A stretch of 52,035 bases of DNA from a virus: IMG/VR virus record IMGVR_UViG_3300021513_000003, positions 1 to 52,035 of that record; one strand, 5' to 3'. The stretch's first letter is position 1; the number at the start of each line of letters is the position of its first letter. This document shows, in pieces, positions 1-10,294 of this stretch. Below the pieces are notes generated by a model. That model was not told the origin of the DNA, did no database searches, and was given only the letters and a program-made list of their open reading frames with translations. The translations under genes were made by a program, and so were the position numbers.

Positions 1-1169
1 CTAAATCCTTTCAACCATACATAAACTATCATATATTCACCTGGTATTAAACAAGCACTATTTTTCAATGCCCATACAATAAACCAAGTCTTACCTTCAT
101 TCATAATTCCCATATCAACTAATGGATCAGCTTTTTCTTTTTCCCAAACAAGACGTAAAGAATTATTTGATGGTATAGTCTTTCTTTCATCTGGAATTTT
201 AGTCAAATCTGGTTTAAATACTGCATAGCAAGGTGATTCTTCAAATCTAAATTCCATCTTTTCAATTGCACAATTTCTTGGAATCGGAACTTCACAAACT
301 ATATATGGCAAAGAACGTTCAACATTTTCTACTGTATATGATTTTTGATACCAATGGATTTTCTGTAAACATTCTGTTGCGCATTCCAATGTCGGTAACG
401 GTACATCATATAATTGTCTATCATTTGGATGCAAATAAATCAAATCTACTACAACAATATATTTAAATATTGGTTTATAATTTACCACATGTGTTTCTTT
501 TTGCAATCCAGCACCTATTGCATTGTAATGTGAATACATTATTTGCTTTCTTATTGAAGGAATGTTTAACCATTTGGCTATAAGATCATTTGCAACTTGT
601 TCAACTGAAACATCTTGTTCATTATATTCTATATAATCAACTATTTCATAATTATTAATAACCCTACAGCCATAATTCTGCAATCTTACTTTTGGCGTTC
701 TTCCTAAACTATCAATACCATTTTTGGGACAGCAATAATTTTTTATTATCATATCATTACAAAACCACTGGGCAGCAGAACAGGCATTTAAATCTAAGAC
801 TAATTCAAAGCATGGTTGTGTGCATTCTTCAAGATGCGTTTCACGAAGACTATTAAAAGAATCTAAAATCTGGTGTGAAAAACTTTCTATATCACCTTCG
901 CCTTGTCTTACTTCATCGCAAGCTGGAATACAAAATAGACAATCAACTACATCCTTATCAGAAGGCAATAAATAAGCATCAAATCTATTTCCGATATCAT
1001 AACCTTCACCAATCAAATAACTCTGAAGATTTACTTGTTTTAACTTTCCCTGATTATCCAAAACTCTTTCCGAACTTGTACTTTCTTGGCATCTGCCATA
1101 AGAACATATACCTGTTGGTTTCCAAGGTTCGGGGCATAAATATGCTGTTATGTCTCTTCTCTTCGCCAT
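1..1169 (-). CDS. Cysteine-rich virion protein, 3' end cut by window edge
   Basis: The frame is open from an ATG at 1169 to the window edge (389 complete codons, no stop), so the C-terminus is missing. It follows the previous gene by one base, at the end of the tail-fibre module, with only a weak upstream ribosome site. I do not recognise a family. What stands out is about 20 cysteines, many in pairs or CxxC-like spacing (CLFCIPAC, YCCPKN, CATEC), in a protein otherwise rich in Tyr, Ile and Asn. No signal peptide or membrane segment is visible at the N-terminus (MAKRRDITAYLC). The position suggests a late structural protein such as a tail tip or fibre part; the cysteines could bind metal or form disulfides. 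Function is inferred from position only. Confidence 0.75.
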   Translation of the reverse strand, partial: MAKRRDITAYLCPEPWKPTGICSYGRCQESTSSERVLDNQGKLKQVNLQSYLIGEGYDIGNRFDAYLLPSDKDVVDCLFCIPACDEVRQGEGDIESFSHQILDSFNSLRETHLEECTQPCFELVLDLNACSAAQWFCNDMIIKNYCCPKNGIDSLGRTPKVRLQNYGCRVINNYEIVDYIEYNEQDVSVEQVANDLIAKWLNIPSIRKQIMYSHYNAIGAGLQKETHVVNYKPIFKYIVVVDLIYLHPNDRQLYDVPLPTLECATECLQKIHWYQKSYTVENVERSLPYIVCEVPIPRNCAIEKMEFRFEESPCYAVFKPDLTKIPDERKTIPSNNSLRLVWEKEKADPLVDMGIMNEGKTWFIVWALKNSACLIPGEYMIVYVWLKGF

Positions 1170-1170
1170 A

Positions 1171-1941
1171 TTATTCTACCACAAAATAATCATTGGCTAT
1201 CATATCTTCATCACTTGATTGATAGCCAAATTTAACCATTCTCAAAGAATGTTTACCTGTTCTTAATTTGCCTAAATTAATTTGTCCATTTTCGGTAGTT
1301 ACGCCAACAAATTTCCCATCTACATATACTGAAACATTTTCTATAGGTAACCTAGTGCAGGCATCACGAACTGTTAGATAAACTGGAACTTCTTCCACCT
1401 TGAAGTTAACGACTATTGAACCATACATAGATTCTTTAATTGCTTCAACTAAAACTTCTGCTTCCTGATTAACACCTGATAATGCTATTCTATCAAAATA
1501 GCTAATATAAGTTATTCTAGCTATTCCAGAAACTTCTTCGGATGCTGTAATGTCCCAATTAGTTATTGTTAATGTAACATTTTCTGGGTAAGTTCTTCCA
1601 AGCCAAGTCCAACTTACTAACTCAAATAATGGATATGACAAACTGGCAGTCTTAGTTCTTCTAAAAACAATATCTTGCTCAATAGTTTTTGGAATAAAAG
1701 AACTTACTAATGAGACTGTTCCTAAATTACTTCTTAATGTGGGTGTTAAGCAACATGGAAATAATCTTATGTATGCAGTATCTACTTCTGGTACAAATAT
1801 ATTCTTATTTTCATTTACTTCATCATCAAGTTCCAAAATAAATCTACCTTCACTAATTTCACAAACTTTGGAAAATCTTAATTCAATAGAAGTTTTGGCT
1901 GCATTTGAATTAACTCCATTTTTAAACAATCTTAATCCCAT
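1171..1941 (-). CDS. Virion protein with C-terminal PEGA/carboxypeptidase-regulatory-like domain
   Basis: 256 residues. The first about 165 residues are paralogous to the product of the gene just upstream: both share an AKxSIxLxF start, an LDDE/MDDE segment followed by an RLF/RVF strand, and a WLG motif about two thirds along. Residues about 185-256 form an added beta domain (VPVYLTVRDA, then a VSVYVDGKFVG hairpin and a GKHSLRM strand) typical of PEGA or carboxypeptidase-regulatory-like folds, which often decorate surface and phage tail proteins. The ATG overlaps the upstream stop as TAATG, and the AGGAGG ribosome site lies inside the end of the upstream gene, so translation is probably coupled. 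A fibre or baseplate-periphery role is inferred. Confidence 0.7.
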   Translation of the reverse strand: MGLRLFKNGVNSNAAKTSIELRFSKVCEISEGRFILELDDEVNENKNIFVPEVDTAYIRLFPCCLTPTLRSNLGTVSLVSSFIPKTIEQDIVFRRTKTASLSYPLFELVSWTWLGRTYPENVTLTITNWDITASEEVSGIARITYISYFDRIALSGVNQEAEVLVEAIKESMYGSIVVNFKVEEVPVYLTVRDACTRLPIENVSVYVDGKFVGVTTENGQINLGKLRTGKHSLRMVKFGYQSSDEDMIANDYFVVE

Positions 1942-2444
1942 TATAATACCTCCTCAATATAAACCAAAACAGGATATTCATCATAATCTCTTGGGCCTAC
2001 CGTTATTGCATATGAACGATACGACACACGATATCTCAATTTTAAAATCGCCACTCCAGCTTCACTTGTCCTTATTGTAGTATTGGAAATTGATATTGAA
2101 CCTAAAGAATTACCAAGCCAATCTTGTGAAACTATTGAATCTATTAGATATTGCGTATTAGCTTCATTTACATTAGGAAATTGAATATCTTCTTCATATT
2201 CAAAATAACCTGTTCCTTCATTAGAGATTGAGCCATCACTTGATTCTAATCTTATTTTCATATCTTTTGGATTCGTAAACACACGAAAATAGATTTTTTC
2301 GCCATATAGGAAACATGTTTTACCTTGATTCTTCTCATCATCCATTTCTACATTAATAAAATGATCTTCAGCTACACAGGAAGCTGCAAAAGTTAAAACT
2401 ATACTGGCTTTTGCAATATTGTTAATATTGTTCCCATTAGCCAT
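1941..2444 (-). CDS. Virion protein, paralogue of the following gene
   Basis: 167 residues, beta-rich, no recognised family name. It aligns along its length with the N-terminal two thirds of the next gene downstream (AKASIVLTF against AKTSIELRF, matching acidic, RVF/RLF and WLG motifs), so the two arose by tandem duplication and the downstream copy gained a C-terminal domain. The start ATG follows an AGGGG ribosome site. It sits directly after a small gene trailing the 2050-residue hub/propeller protein, which places it among distal tail components. No catalytic motif is visible. Confidence 0.7.
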   Translation of the reverse strand: MANGNNINNIAKASIVLTFAASCVAEDHFINVEMDDEKNQGKTCFLYGEKIYFRVFTNPKDMKIRLESSDGSISNEGTGYFEYEEDIQFPNVNEANTQYLIDSIVSQDWLGNSLGSISISNTTIRTSEAGVAILKLRYRVSYRSYAITVGPRDYDEYPVLVYIEEVL

Positions 2445-2450
2445 TTCTTA

Positions 2451-2684
2451 TTACCCCTGTATTCTTATTGTCTTAATTTTTTTAGCAAAAGAAGAAGTTT
2501 TTGCCAAGATTAAATATTGATCATTGACTTTTCCAACAACAACATTATCATTAACTTGAAAGCCTTTAGCACCAAATGCTTTAACTGTACTATTTCCAAT
2601 TTTAACTAAATAATTTGAACCACTATATGCAATAATTGTACCATTTTCTATTATTTTTGGTTTAATTAAGTCTAATATTTTCAC
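2451..2684 (-). CDS. Small beta-barrel-like tail protein
   Basis: 77 residues if translation starts at the GTG at 2684, which I prefer: it lies immediately after the stop of the upstream gene and has a GGAAGG ribosome site at suitable distance, whereas the longer TTG start at 2711 lies inside the upstream gene. The sequence alternates short hydrophobic strands and turns (GTIIAYSGSNYLVKIGN, then NDNVVVGKVNDQYLILAK), consistent with a small OB or SH3-like barrel. Its position right behind the hub-containing protein fits a small baseplate or hub accessory protein. No specific family recognised. Confidence 0.65.
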   Translation of the reverse strand: MKILDLIKPKIIENGTIIAYSGSNYLVKIGNSTVKAFGAKGFQVNDNVVVGKVNDQYLILAKTSSFAKKIKTIRIQG

Positions 2685-2685
2685 T

Positions 2686-5600
2686 TTAAAATACCTTCCT
2701 GTATTTTTCAATATTTAATGAAAGCCAAATTTTTAAAGTATCTTCTTCTAATATTACATTAATATCACTTTGTTTTACTAAATAGTTACCATATAGATTA
2801 TAATAATCATCGGCTAATGAAACAACTTGACCATCTTCTATATCCACATATGGTAACTTTACAGTATGTTTTATTTTTTGGTAATAATTGTCATCAAGAA
2901 ATGCTTGCCCCCTCAATATCGCCATATATTCTTCAGTAATCAATTCATCTTGAATTGGAGATGCAGGTCTATTTCCATCGCCAATAACAACATTTAAAAC
3001 AATAGTTTCACCTTCTGGAACAATCACAATAGATTTAACTTCTGTCTCTTTATCACATGATAATTTCCATTCATCATACTTAGTTTTATAATTAACTCTT
3101 AAATAAGCACCTGCACAATTAGTACATTGAATATTATTTCCATCAAATTCAATACTTCCTAAAGGTTCTTTTTCATTCTTTTTCTTAATATTGCCTATCC
3201 ATTCATATGAAGTTAAAGCATCAATATATTTAGATGTGCCCCCAGATTCATTTTCAATATTAATGTTTTCTGTAATTTCTTCCGTTTTATTGGAACTTAT
3301 TTTAGTAATTGTTCCATCTGTTGAAAAAACAGTATAACCAATATCAAATGGATATTTATAAACTTTTAATATTGCATCTTCTTTCCCTATTTCGAAACAA
3401 GTTTTATCTGTTTCAATTGAAAAATAGGTTTGCATTTCAGAATAATCAGCACCACGAACTTCTACTGAATCATACAATGCTGCTTCTTCACTATAATCAA
3501 GTGAAACTAGATTGGAATATCTATCTAATTCATAAACTGCATCAACATTTTGTAAATCCTTGGGTCTTACTGGAAACTTATATCTAACTAATAATGAACC
3601 ATCAGATTTTGTTCTTACTATACCACCTATTACTTCTGCCAATCTTGAAATTCCATCAATCGGATAGCCTTCATAAGTAAATTCTTTTACATAAAAATCA
3701 TAAATCTGCCAATCAATGTCGATACTTCCTGCAAGTTCTTCTGCTATTTCACTTGCTTTTTTATCTTTAATCACATAGCTAGTTTTTATGGAAAATGGTT
3801 CTGATAAGATTGCCGCTTTGCATCTTCCCCAAATACTGAATTCACGGCTTTCTTCAGAACCTTCCCTACTTTCAAGTAAAAATTTCATAATTTTATCGTT
3901 AATTCTTAATTCAATTCTTTCCAATCCACTATTAAAATATGGATCGCATTGTTTAAATAACTTTGGATCAACTATTGTAAGTTCTATATGATTGAAAATC
4001 TCACTTTCCCTTCTATAAATATTAATTTCTGTTACTTTATCCTTTATGGAAGTTCCATCTAATTTAATATCCCAATCACTATATTCTAGAAATCTTGTAC
4101 AAACTTCTTCCCCTTCTGAAGGATATAAATATAAAAGTTCATTCCTTAATGATTGGTTCGTTACTAAATAACTTATGATATCTGAAGATATCGTTTCTGC
4201 CTTACTTATCGGTTCAATTAAATCATTCAAAATTGCTAACATTGAAGAAAATGCATCACCCAATTCATTTTGTAATTGATTAGTTTTTGCTAACTGCTGT
4301 AATGAATTAATGATAAACTGACGGTTTTCAACATTAATATTAGCCAATGTATTTAATAAATACAAGATTTTATTTAATACTTCTGGCAGTTCATTTACCA
4401 ATGATTGACTTGCTGCAAATTTTTCATAGCTATTAATTAAACTTAATGACTTAAAAATATCAATATTAGCTATTGAATTTCTCAAATAAAATCCTTTATA
4501 TTTTGGTGAAAGCAGTTCATTAATTAAAATATTTCTTAAATCTAACAAGAAAGGCAAGAGAACACTTGATTTAAAATTATAAACTAAAGAATTAGATAAT
4601 GAAAATGATTTTGTAAATTTATTCGATATAATCATATCAACTGAAATTACATTATGGTTCAATTTCGGAATTAACATATCAATTGAATAAGATTTATTAC
4701 CGAAGATACTCAGAACCAAGTCAATATCAAATTGTGAAGTATATGTATCACCAATACACACATCAACTGGATAATTTAATGTTATTCCAAAACCTTTTAG
4801 TAAAACATCTAAGTCAAAACTTTTAGTAGGTTTCAAAATTGAATCTATATTTAGATTTATATTTTTTTCAATTTCCAAAAGAACATCTTCATTATAACTT
4901 GAAGTTTTATTTAGTTCTTGAAGTAAAGTATCTGAAAAATAATTATAATCTACTTTACCTTCCAATAATGTTTCCGAAAAAATCACACCATCTTTTATAA
5001 TAAACATATCAATATTATATTCTGATGCATTCGCTTTACCTAAATAAGTATCTATATCTAATTTTTTCATTCCGATAAACTTTAAATCTATATCATAAGA
5101 TTTAGAAAGTTGTTTAAGCAATAGCACCCTAATCATTAATGATTTAGCAAGGCACAAATAAGTATCAATATTGTATTGACATAATTTTTCTTTCAGATTT
5201 AATAAATCTATTTGATAATAATTAGAAAGTTGCTTTAACAAACAAGAATCGATATAAAGAAGTGCAAATCTTTCTGTTGGAGTAATCAAACCATCCCATT
5301 TTAAATCTGGGCTTTTATAAAACCATATTTCTTTATTCACACGATTGTGATAAACAAAAGCATAACCTGAATAAGGTCTATTTGGTCTAACATCAGATAA
5401 TTGAGGCCAATTTGCCCAGATTAATCTCGGTGTTCCTTCGTAATAACTATATAAATCTAGGATAAATTCGGAGTCTGACCAGTCTGTTGTTTGAACATCT
5501 TTTTGAAAATGATGGTACTCTCGTTCCCTAAATGGGTCTTCTTGCATATCTATATAAATTAAATGAATCTTTCCATTTTTAGTTGCACTAATTGTAGGTA

Positions 5601-8600
5601 AATAGGATTGAGCTATACCAGTACCTGACAAATTAGTAAGTTTACATTTATCTTTCCATTCACCATTTATATAACTTCTAGCCCAAATATTTAGTCCATT
5701 ATCCCAAGAAACATAGATATTTCCATCGTCATCTAGGCATATGGAACAATTTTCACTGCGCCAATCTTCATATTCAAGTGCTACTCTATCGCCCCAACCA
5801 TTATTGTCTCTTTTTCTATATTGAACATTAGCATGTTCATCTACGCCATATTTTCCTGTAAATACTAAGTGAACATTATCATTATTATCAATAGCAATAG
5901 TCGCATCATCATCATATTTATGCTCAGGTGTTGCTTCTTCAACATCTTGCCATGAACTTCCAATTTTTTTCCTATAAGCTATGTAAGTTATGTTTGGAAC
6001 AGCATCATATTTTTTCCAAACTACATGAATATTATCTTGACTATCTATAGCAATATCAGGGCGATTGAACTCTTCATATGTGTTTTGATCCAATAATTCT
6101 TCAGCTTGCCAATTACCCAATGCATCTCTTTTCTTATAATAAACACTATAATCATTAATATAATCTAAGTAAACTAAATGCACATTATTCGATGAATCTA
6201 TTGCAATAGAACTATGTTTTTGGTGTCTGTTCCCAAATGTAATTTGTTCCTCAGCCCATGTTTTTCCGTTATCTTCTGAATATGCAACAAAGATATGATA
6301 AAAATCGCCTACTCTCTTAGAATATGTAGCCCATAGTTTTCCATTAGAATCTCTTGCCAAAGGATGCTGGCCTAAATAATCTGCATTTTGTGCAATTAAG
6401 AATTTATTTTCTGGTATTTCCCATTCTAAATCTGAACTAGCATAATATCTTAAATCACTTTCATCTATCCAACTAAAAGCATAACCTGTTTTGGGGATGT
6501 TAGTGTGAACTTCATCAATTACTGGATAAATACTAGAAATGAAATTTGGCCAATAGTGATCATTTGAAGTATCAGTTATATGTTTTATCGAAGACCAAGT
6601 GCTAGCAGTTTTTTGCTTATATTGAATGTTAAAATGATTTGTAAATAATCCCCATGCTTTTCCAGCCCAAATGACATTAATGTTAGAATAACTATCTGTA
6701 CTTATTGAAGGCTGAATTTGGTCTTCCGCTTTATTAGTAATTATTTCTTCATCTTCCCAAACCGAAGTTGCAGCAGTACGTTTTCTAAAAATTATATTCC
6801 AAGTATTAGGATTATTTCCCCATCCCTTGCCTTGCCAAACAACATTTAAATTTCCATCTAAATCTACAATTGCGGAAGGAAAATTTTGGTCATAAGGTTT
6901 ATCAGTAATGCTTTCTTGTGGATACCAATTATCATCTAAAACTTTGCGTTTATATTGCAAATTATAGAAGTTTGGATTTGAACCATAGCCTTTTCCTGTC
7001 CAGATAAGATGTAAATAAGAATCATCTACTGCTAAGATTGGATTGATTTGATCATATAAATTATTATTAGTTATTTGTTCTGTACTTGTAATTTGACCTG
7101 TAGTCGTATTTAAATAGGCAATATAAATATTATAAATATTATTGATTTTTCCATACCAAGTTATATAACCATTATTATTTGCATCAATAACAATTACAGG
7201 TGAATGTTGATTGCCTTCAGTAGTTATTTGAATAGGTGTATTAAATCCTTCTTCGATCCTTCTAACATAATAGATATTGCCATTATTAATCCAAACAATA
7301 TGAATATATCCTTCACTATCTACTGCAACATCAGGTTCAGATTGCGGATTACTTTCATTTGTAACTTGTTCTTCTGTCCAAGTTTGGCCATTATCATTAG
7401 AAGTTGCTAAATACAATTGATCATCATATATATAAACACAATATAAATTATTATCTTTTCTAATTAATCTTCTTTGTGATTTAAGATTTTCATTAGATAT
7501 ATTTTCTTTAATTATAGTACCAACATGCTTTTCCATTAATAAATCTAATAGATAATCTGAGCCAGAATCTTTTTGCAATAAAATATCCAATAAATTAGTT
7601 ATCCTATTTACTAATAAAATATCAATTGAATAATATTTCCACAATGGCATTTGCCAATCTAAATTGAAGCTATAAAACTTCAATAAAGAATCATCTATCC
7701 AAATAAAACCAAGTCCTTGTCTTGGAACATTAGTATAAATTCCATATATTTTTGGATATAATGAATAAATGGCATTGGGAAACCATTGATGTCTATCTAT
7801 ATCGGTTACCGATTGAATTGATTGGCCAGATTTTCTATATTGTATATTGTAAAATGTTGGATTATTTTGCCATCCAAGTCCAGACCAAATTGCATAAATA
7901 TCATTTTGAATTGTAGCAGAAGTAGAAAGCGGTAACTGATTATGATCTTCATCTGAAACATTTTGAATGTCAGTCCATCCACTACCATCATTTTTCCTAT
8001 AAACTATATTATAATAATTAGGATTATTACCATACCCTTTATCACGCCAACCAACATATATGTTATTATTCAAATCGATTAAAATTATGGGATAATTATT
8101 TCCTTCTGATTCTGCAAGTATATCTCTATCTGGAAATCTATCTTCATTTGAATAGACTATCTGACAATGGTCCTCTGCTTTTTTTATAGACCAAACTAAA
8201 TGATATTTTCCATTGTTATCAACTGCAATACATGGAAACAATTGTTCAATTCCTGTCGAAAATTCACATGGTGATTGCCAAGAACCATTTATTTTTTTTC
8301 TTATAGAAATTTTATTGCCAAAAAGACCGCCATGCCAACTTACGTAAATTATATTATCATTTTCATTAGAAAAAGCAATTGTTGGCGCTGAATTTTCAAC
8401 AGCAATACCAATAATTTCTGTATCTTGCCATTGCCCATTTAACTGACATTTATATGCAATTTTATAAGTATCAGAATCAATTTGTGACGTCCATACTAAA
8501 TGGATATTATCTTCCGCATCTATTGCAATTGCTGGATATTTCTGATTATAGGAACTATCAGTCAATTGTGTGATTAACCAAGTATTTCCATTATCATCAG

Positions 8601-8838
8601 ACGAAGCTAAAAAAATTTGATCAGTACTACCAACTTTTTTATAATAAACTATAATGAAAGAGCCATCTGTTCTTCTTGCAATTTTCCTTTGGAAGGGGAA
8701 ATACAAAGAATTCATAGATACCACATCAATATATTTCTCAGTACCAAGTTCAAAATTTACTTTATCACTAGGTGGAACACTATATATTACCAGATCAAAA
8801 TTTATTTTATCTCCATTTGGAGGATTATACTTGCCCAT
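2686..8838 (-). CDS. Giant tail protein: three sialidase-like propellers, YNID repeats, tail-hub-like C-terminus
   Basis: 2050 residues. The N-terminus has two short PPxxDxVNFxL-type repeats (residues about 5-35). Three tandem units of about 370 residues follow, each opened by an Asp-box (SDDNGNTW near 80, SNDNGQTW near 483, SEDNGKTW near 855) and carrying repeated AIDxxxNxHLVW blades; this is the sialidase/BNR beta-propeller pattern. Residues about 1205-1570 hold degenerate YNID-type repeats and Leu/Asn-rich helical sequence. From about 1580 to the end the sequence resembles phage tail-hub proteins (late-control-D/gp27-like: SDWDIKLDGTSI, ELTIVDPKLF). Propellers probably bind glycans; I do not see a convincing full set of sialidase catalytic residues, so hydrolysis is unproven. 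The fusion of receptor-binding and hub parts in one chain is unusual. Confidence 0.8.
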   Translation of the reverse strand: MGKYNPPNGDKINFDLVIYSVPPSDKVNFELGTEKYIDVVSMNSLYFPFQRKIARRTDGSFIIVYYKKVGSTDQIFLASSDDNGNTWLITQLTDSSYNQKYPAIAIDAEDNIHLVWTSQIDSDTYKIAYKCQLNGQWQDTEIIGIAVENSAPTIAFSNENDNIIYVSWHGGLFGNKISIRKKINGSWQSPCEFSTGIEQLFPCIAVDNNGKYHLVWSIKKAEDHCQIVYSNEDRFPDRDILAESEGNNYPIILIDLNNNIYVGWRDKGYGNNPNYYNIVYRKNDGSGWTDIQNVSDEDHNQLPLSTSATIQNDIYAIWSGLGWQNNPTFYNIQYRKSGQSIQSVTDIDRHQWFPNAIYSLYPKIYGIYTNVPRQGLGFIWIDDSLLKFYSFNLDWQMPLWKYYSIDILLVNRITNLLDILLQKDSGSDYLLDLLMEKHVGTIIKENISNENLKSQRRLIRKDNNLYCVYIYDDQLYLATSNDNGQTWTEEQVTNESNPQSEPDVAVDSEGYIHIVWINNGNIYYVRRIEEGFNTPIQITTEGNQHSPVIVIDANNNGYITWYGKINNIYNIYIAYLNTTTGQITSTEQITNNNLYDQINPILAVDDSYLHLIWTGKGYGSNPNFYNLQYKRKVLDDNWYPQESITDKPYDQNFPSAIVDLDGNLNVVWQGKGWGNNPNTWNIIFRKRTAATSVWEDEEIITNKAEDQIQPSISTDSYSNINVIWAGKAWGLFTNHFNIQYKQKTASTWSSIKHITDTSNDHYWPNFISSIYPVIDEVHTNIPKTGYAFSWIDESDLRYYASSDLEWEIPENKFLIAQNADYLGQHPLARDSNGKLWATYSKRVGDFYHIFVAYSEDNGKTWAEEQITFGNRHQKHSSIAIDSSNNVHLVYLDYINDYSVYYKKRDALGNWQAEELLDQNTYEEFNRPDIAIDSQDNIHVVWKKYDAVPNITYIAYRKKIGSSWQDVEEATPEHKYDDDATIAIDNNDNVHLVFTGKYGVDEHANVQYRKRDNNGWGDRVALEYEDWRSENCSICLDDDGNIYVSWDNGLNIWARSYINGEWKDKCKLTNLSGTGIAQSYLPTISATKNGKIHLIYIDMQEDPFREREYHHFQKDVQTTDWSDSEFILDLYSYYEGTPRLIWANWPQLSDVRPNRPYSGYAFVYHNRVNKEIWFYKSPDLKWDGLITPTERFALLYIDSCLLKQLSNYYQIDLLNLKEKLCQYNIDTYLCLAKSLMIRVLLLKQLSKSYDIDLKFIGMKKLDIDTYLGKANASEYNIDMFIIKDGVIFSETLLEGKVDYNYFSDTLLQELNKTSSYNEDVLLEIEKNINLNIDSILKPTKSFDLDVLLKGFGITLNYPVDVCIGDTYTSQFDIDLVLSIFGNKSYSIDMLIPKLNHNVISVDMIISNKFTKSFSLSNSLVYNFKSSVLLPFLLDLRNILINELLSPKYKGFYLRNSIANIDIFKSLSLINSYEKFAASQSLVNELPEVLNKILYLLNTLANINVENRQFIINSLQQLAKTNQLQNELGDAFSSMLAILNDLIEPISKAETISSDIISYLVTNQSLRNELLYLYPSEGEEVCTRFLEYSDWDIKLDGTSIKDKVTEINIYRRESEIFNHIELTIVDPKLFKQCDPYFNSGLERIELRINDKIMKFLLESREGSEESREFSIWGRCKAAILSEPFSIKTSYVIKDKKASEIAEELAGSIDIDWQIYDFYVKEFTYEGYPIDGISRLAEVIGGIVRTKSDGSLLVRYKFPVRPKDLQNVDAVYELDRYSNLVSLDYSEEAALYDSVEVRGADYSEMQTYFSIETDKTCFEIGKEDAILKVYKYPFDIGYTVFSTDGTITKISSNKTEEITENINIENESGGTSKYIDALTSYEWIGNIKKKNEKEPLGSIEFDGNNIQCTNCAGAYLRVNYKTKYDEWKLSCDKETEVKSIVIVPEGETIVLNVVIGDGNRPASPIQDELITEEYMAILRGQAFLDDNYYQKIKHTVKLPYVDIEDGQVVSLADDYYNLYGNYLVKQSDINVILEEDTLKIWLSLNIEKYRKVF
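4128..5223 (-). repeat. Degenerate YNID-type coding repeats inside the 2050-residue protein
   Basis: Between the third propeller and the hub-like domain the encoded protein (residues about 1205-1570) contains diverged copies of the short repeat whose best form elsewhere in the window is xYNIDVLLxKLxxQ. Examples are YDIDLKFIGMK, YNIDMFIIKD, FDLDVLLKGF, FDIDLVLSIF and YSIDMLIPKL. A few copies also sit between propellers 1 and 2 (YSIDILLVN). Spacing is less regular than in the 12.0-13.5 kb gene, and the last third drifts into helical Leu/Asn-rich sequence. Confidence 0.6.
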
Positions 8839-8851
8839 ATTTTTAACCTAA

Positions 8852-10252
8852 TTATTCAATATAAACTTCCATCAAAATACCATTGTTACTATATGCATCT
8901 GAACCTGCTGGCACAACTTCTTTTAACCAAATCCCTTTAGCAGAAGGATGTGTCTTAAATATAACTTTATCGTTGGCTTCAAAACTTCCAGACCAAGCAG
9001 TAGAATCTATTGTAAAATATGGTTTAGATGTATTGATATTTGTTGGTGAAAAATTAGATGTAATTGTTCCTGTACCCACATTACCTTCAAGTGAACCACT
9101 ACATGTAAAATGCGAACTATCTGTAAAAGTCAAAGTCCAAGTATCTTCTACAGTTCCTTGATTATCCAATGAAACTTTTGATTCATCAAAATTACCATTT
9201 GCAGAATTCACAGTTACATCTGAAAGACTTGTTTTTATTTCGCCAAGTGATAGACAAATGCCACAATAAGTATTATCAGAATCATAACTATTAGCAATCT
9301 GATCTGCCAAATTTATAGTACAAACATTACCAGACCAAGTATAGCATCTTTTATAATAATCAACTGTTGGCGTAGAATCTGGTGTATCGGAAAATGTTAT
9401 ACTAATTTCACCAGTTTCATAATTTATACTACCATCTGAAACATTTGTTCCAGTGATGTTTCCATTACCATCATCAGTAGCTTCATAATCAATGCCACCA
9501 AATGCATATTTGACGATAACAGTTTGTTTTTTTATCGGTGGATGTAATAATTTTCCACCATCTTGTCCAGTATAAGGCCCAGAACCTGAACCACTCAAGC
9601 TTTCATTTTCATATTTATCATTAGCAGTTTTTATATATTCAATATGACCTTCAGAATGATAAGTAAAAACTACATTATTGCCCAAATATGTTCCATAAGG
9701 ATAATTATCTTCTTGGGAAGGACTTGGTGCAGATTGCTTTATCCATTTACTTCCATTATAATAAACTGGATCAAATGGTTTGACACCACTGTCTATCGTT
9801 TGATTTGTTTTGAACTGTGAAGAAATCGCAATGTAAAGATCATTATCAACATAAACATCATTACTTTCAAATAAAACCTGAATCTGCTGTGAACCAGCAG
9901 TTACATCAGCATTCAATTTCCCACCTGAATACCATTTATAACTATCATCTATGTCTCCTTGAACATCAGTTTGTGTTCCTAGAGCTAAATAAAATCTATC
10001 ATTAGCTGGTGATGGGAAAAGTAAATAAATCATAGCATCAAAAATACTTTCATTATCAGCATTTTTATTCCAGATAAATTCTTTTCTATATCTAGTAATT
10101 CCATTATCTCTTTCAGGTTTAGTCACACGTGGAAATAAATTGTACTTTGTTCTATTAGGAATTTCAATATAACTTTTTCTACCACCATTTGTATTAGAAT
10201 CTGTTACTGTAGATGATTTTACAAATATCACATCTGATCTAGATATTGCCAT
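8852..10252 (-). CDS. Beta-rich tail protein with inserted Ig-like domain
   Basis: 466 residues, starting at an ATG with an AGGAGG site. The first about 100 residues (RSDVIFVKSSTVTDSNTNGG) and the rest are rich in Ser, Thr, Asn, Asp and Gly with alternating strands, as in phage tail or adhesin proteins. Residues about 245-310 contain a domain with the signature YEATDDGNGNI followed by INYETGEISITF; the same domain is inserted in the connector at 27.6-28.6 kb. A few cysteines (CYTW, CGICLSLG) lie just after it. No enzyme motif is visible. It lies between two small paralogous proteins and the giant hub/propeller gene, so a distal tail role is inferred. Confidence 0.7.
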   Translation of the reverse strand: MAISRSDVIFVKSSTVTDSNTNGGRKSYIEIPNRTKYNLFPRVTKPERDNGITRYRKEFIWNKNADNESIFDAMIYLLFPSPANDRFYLALGTQTDVQGDIDDSYKWYSGGKLNADVTAGSQQIQVLFESNDVYVDNDLYIAISSQFKTNQTIDSGVKPFDPVYYNGSKWIKQSAPSPSQEDNYPYGTYLGNNVVFTYHSEGHIEYIKTANDKYENESLSGSGSGPYTGQDGGKLLHPPIKKQTVIVKYAFGGIDYEATDDGNGNITGTNVSDGSINYETGEISITFSDTPDSTPTVDYYKRCYTWSGNVCTINLADQIANSYDSDNTYCGICLSLGEIKTSLSDVTVNSANGNFDESKVSLDNQGTVEDTWTLTFTDSSHFTCSGSLEGNVGTGTITSNFSPTNINTSKPYFTIDSTAWSGSFEANDKVIFKTHPSAKGIWLKEVVPAGSDAYSNNGILMEVYIE

Positions 10253-10294
10253 TTGAAAAAAACCTCCTATAGTTTTAAATTATTTTTAATTTAA

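Noticed and set aside
266-1189. Plus-strand reading frames at the left end
   Set aside because: They are shadows of the long open minus-strand frame from 1169 and have no ribosome sites.
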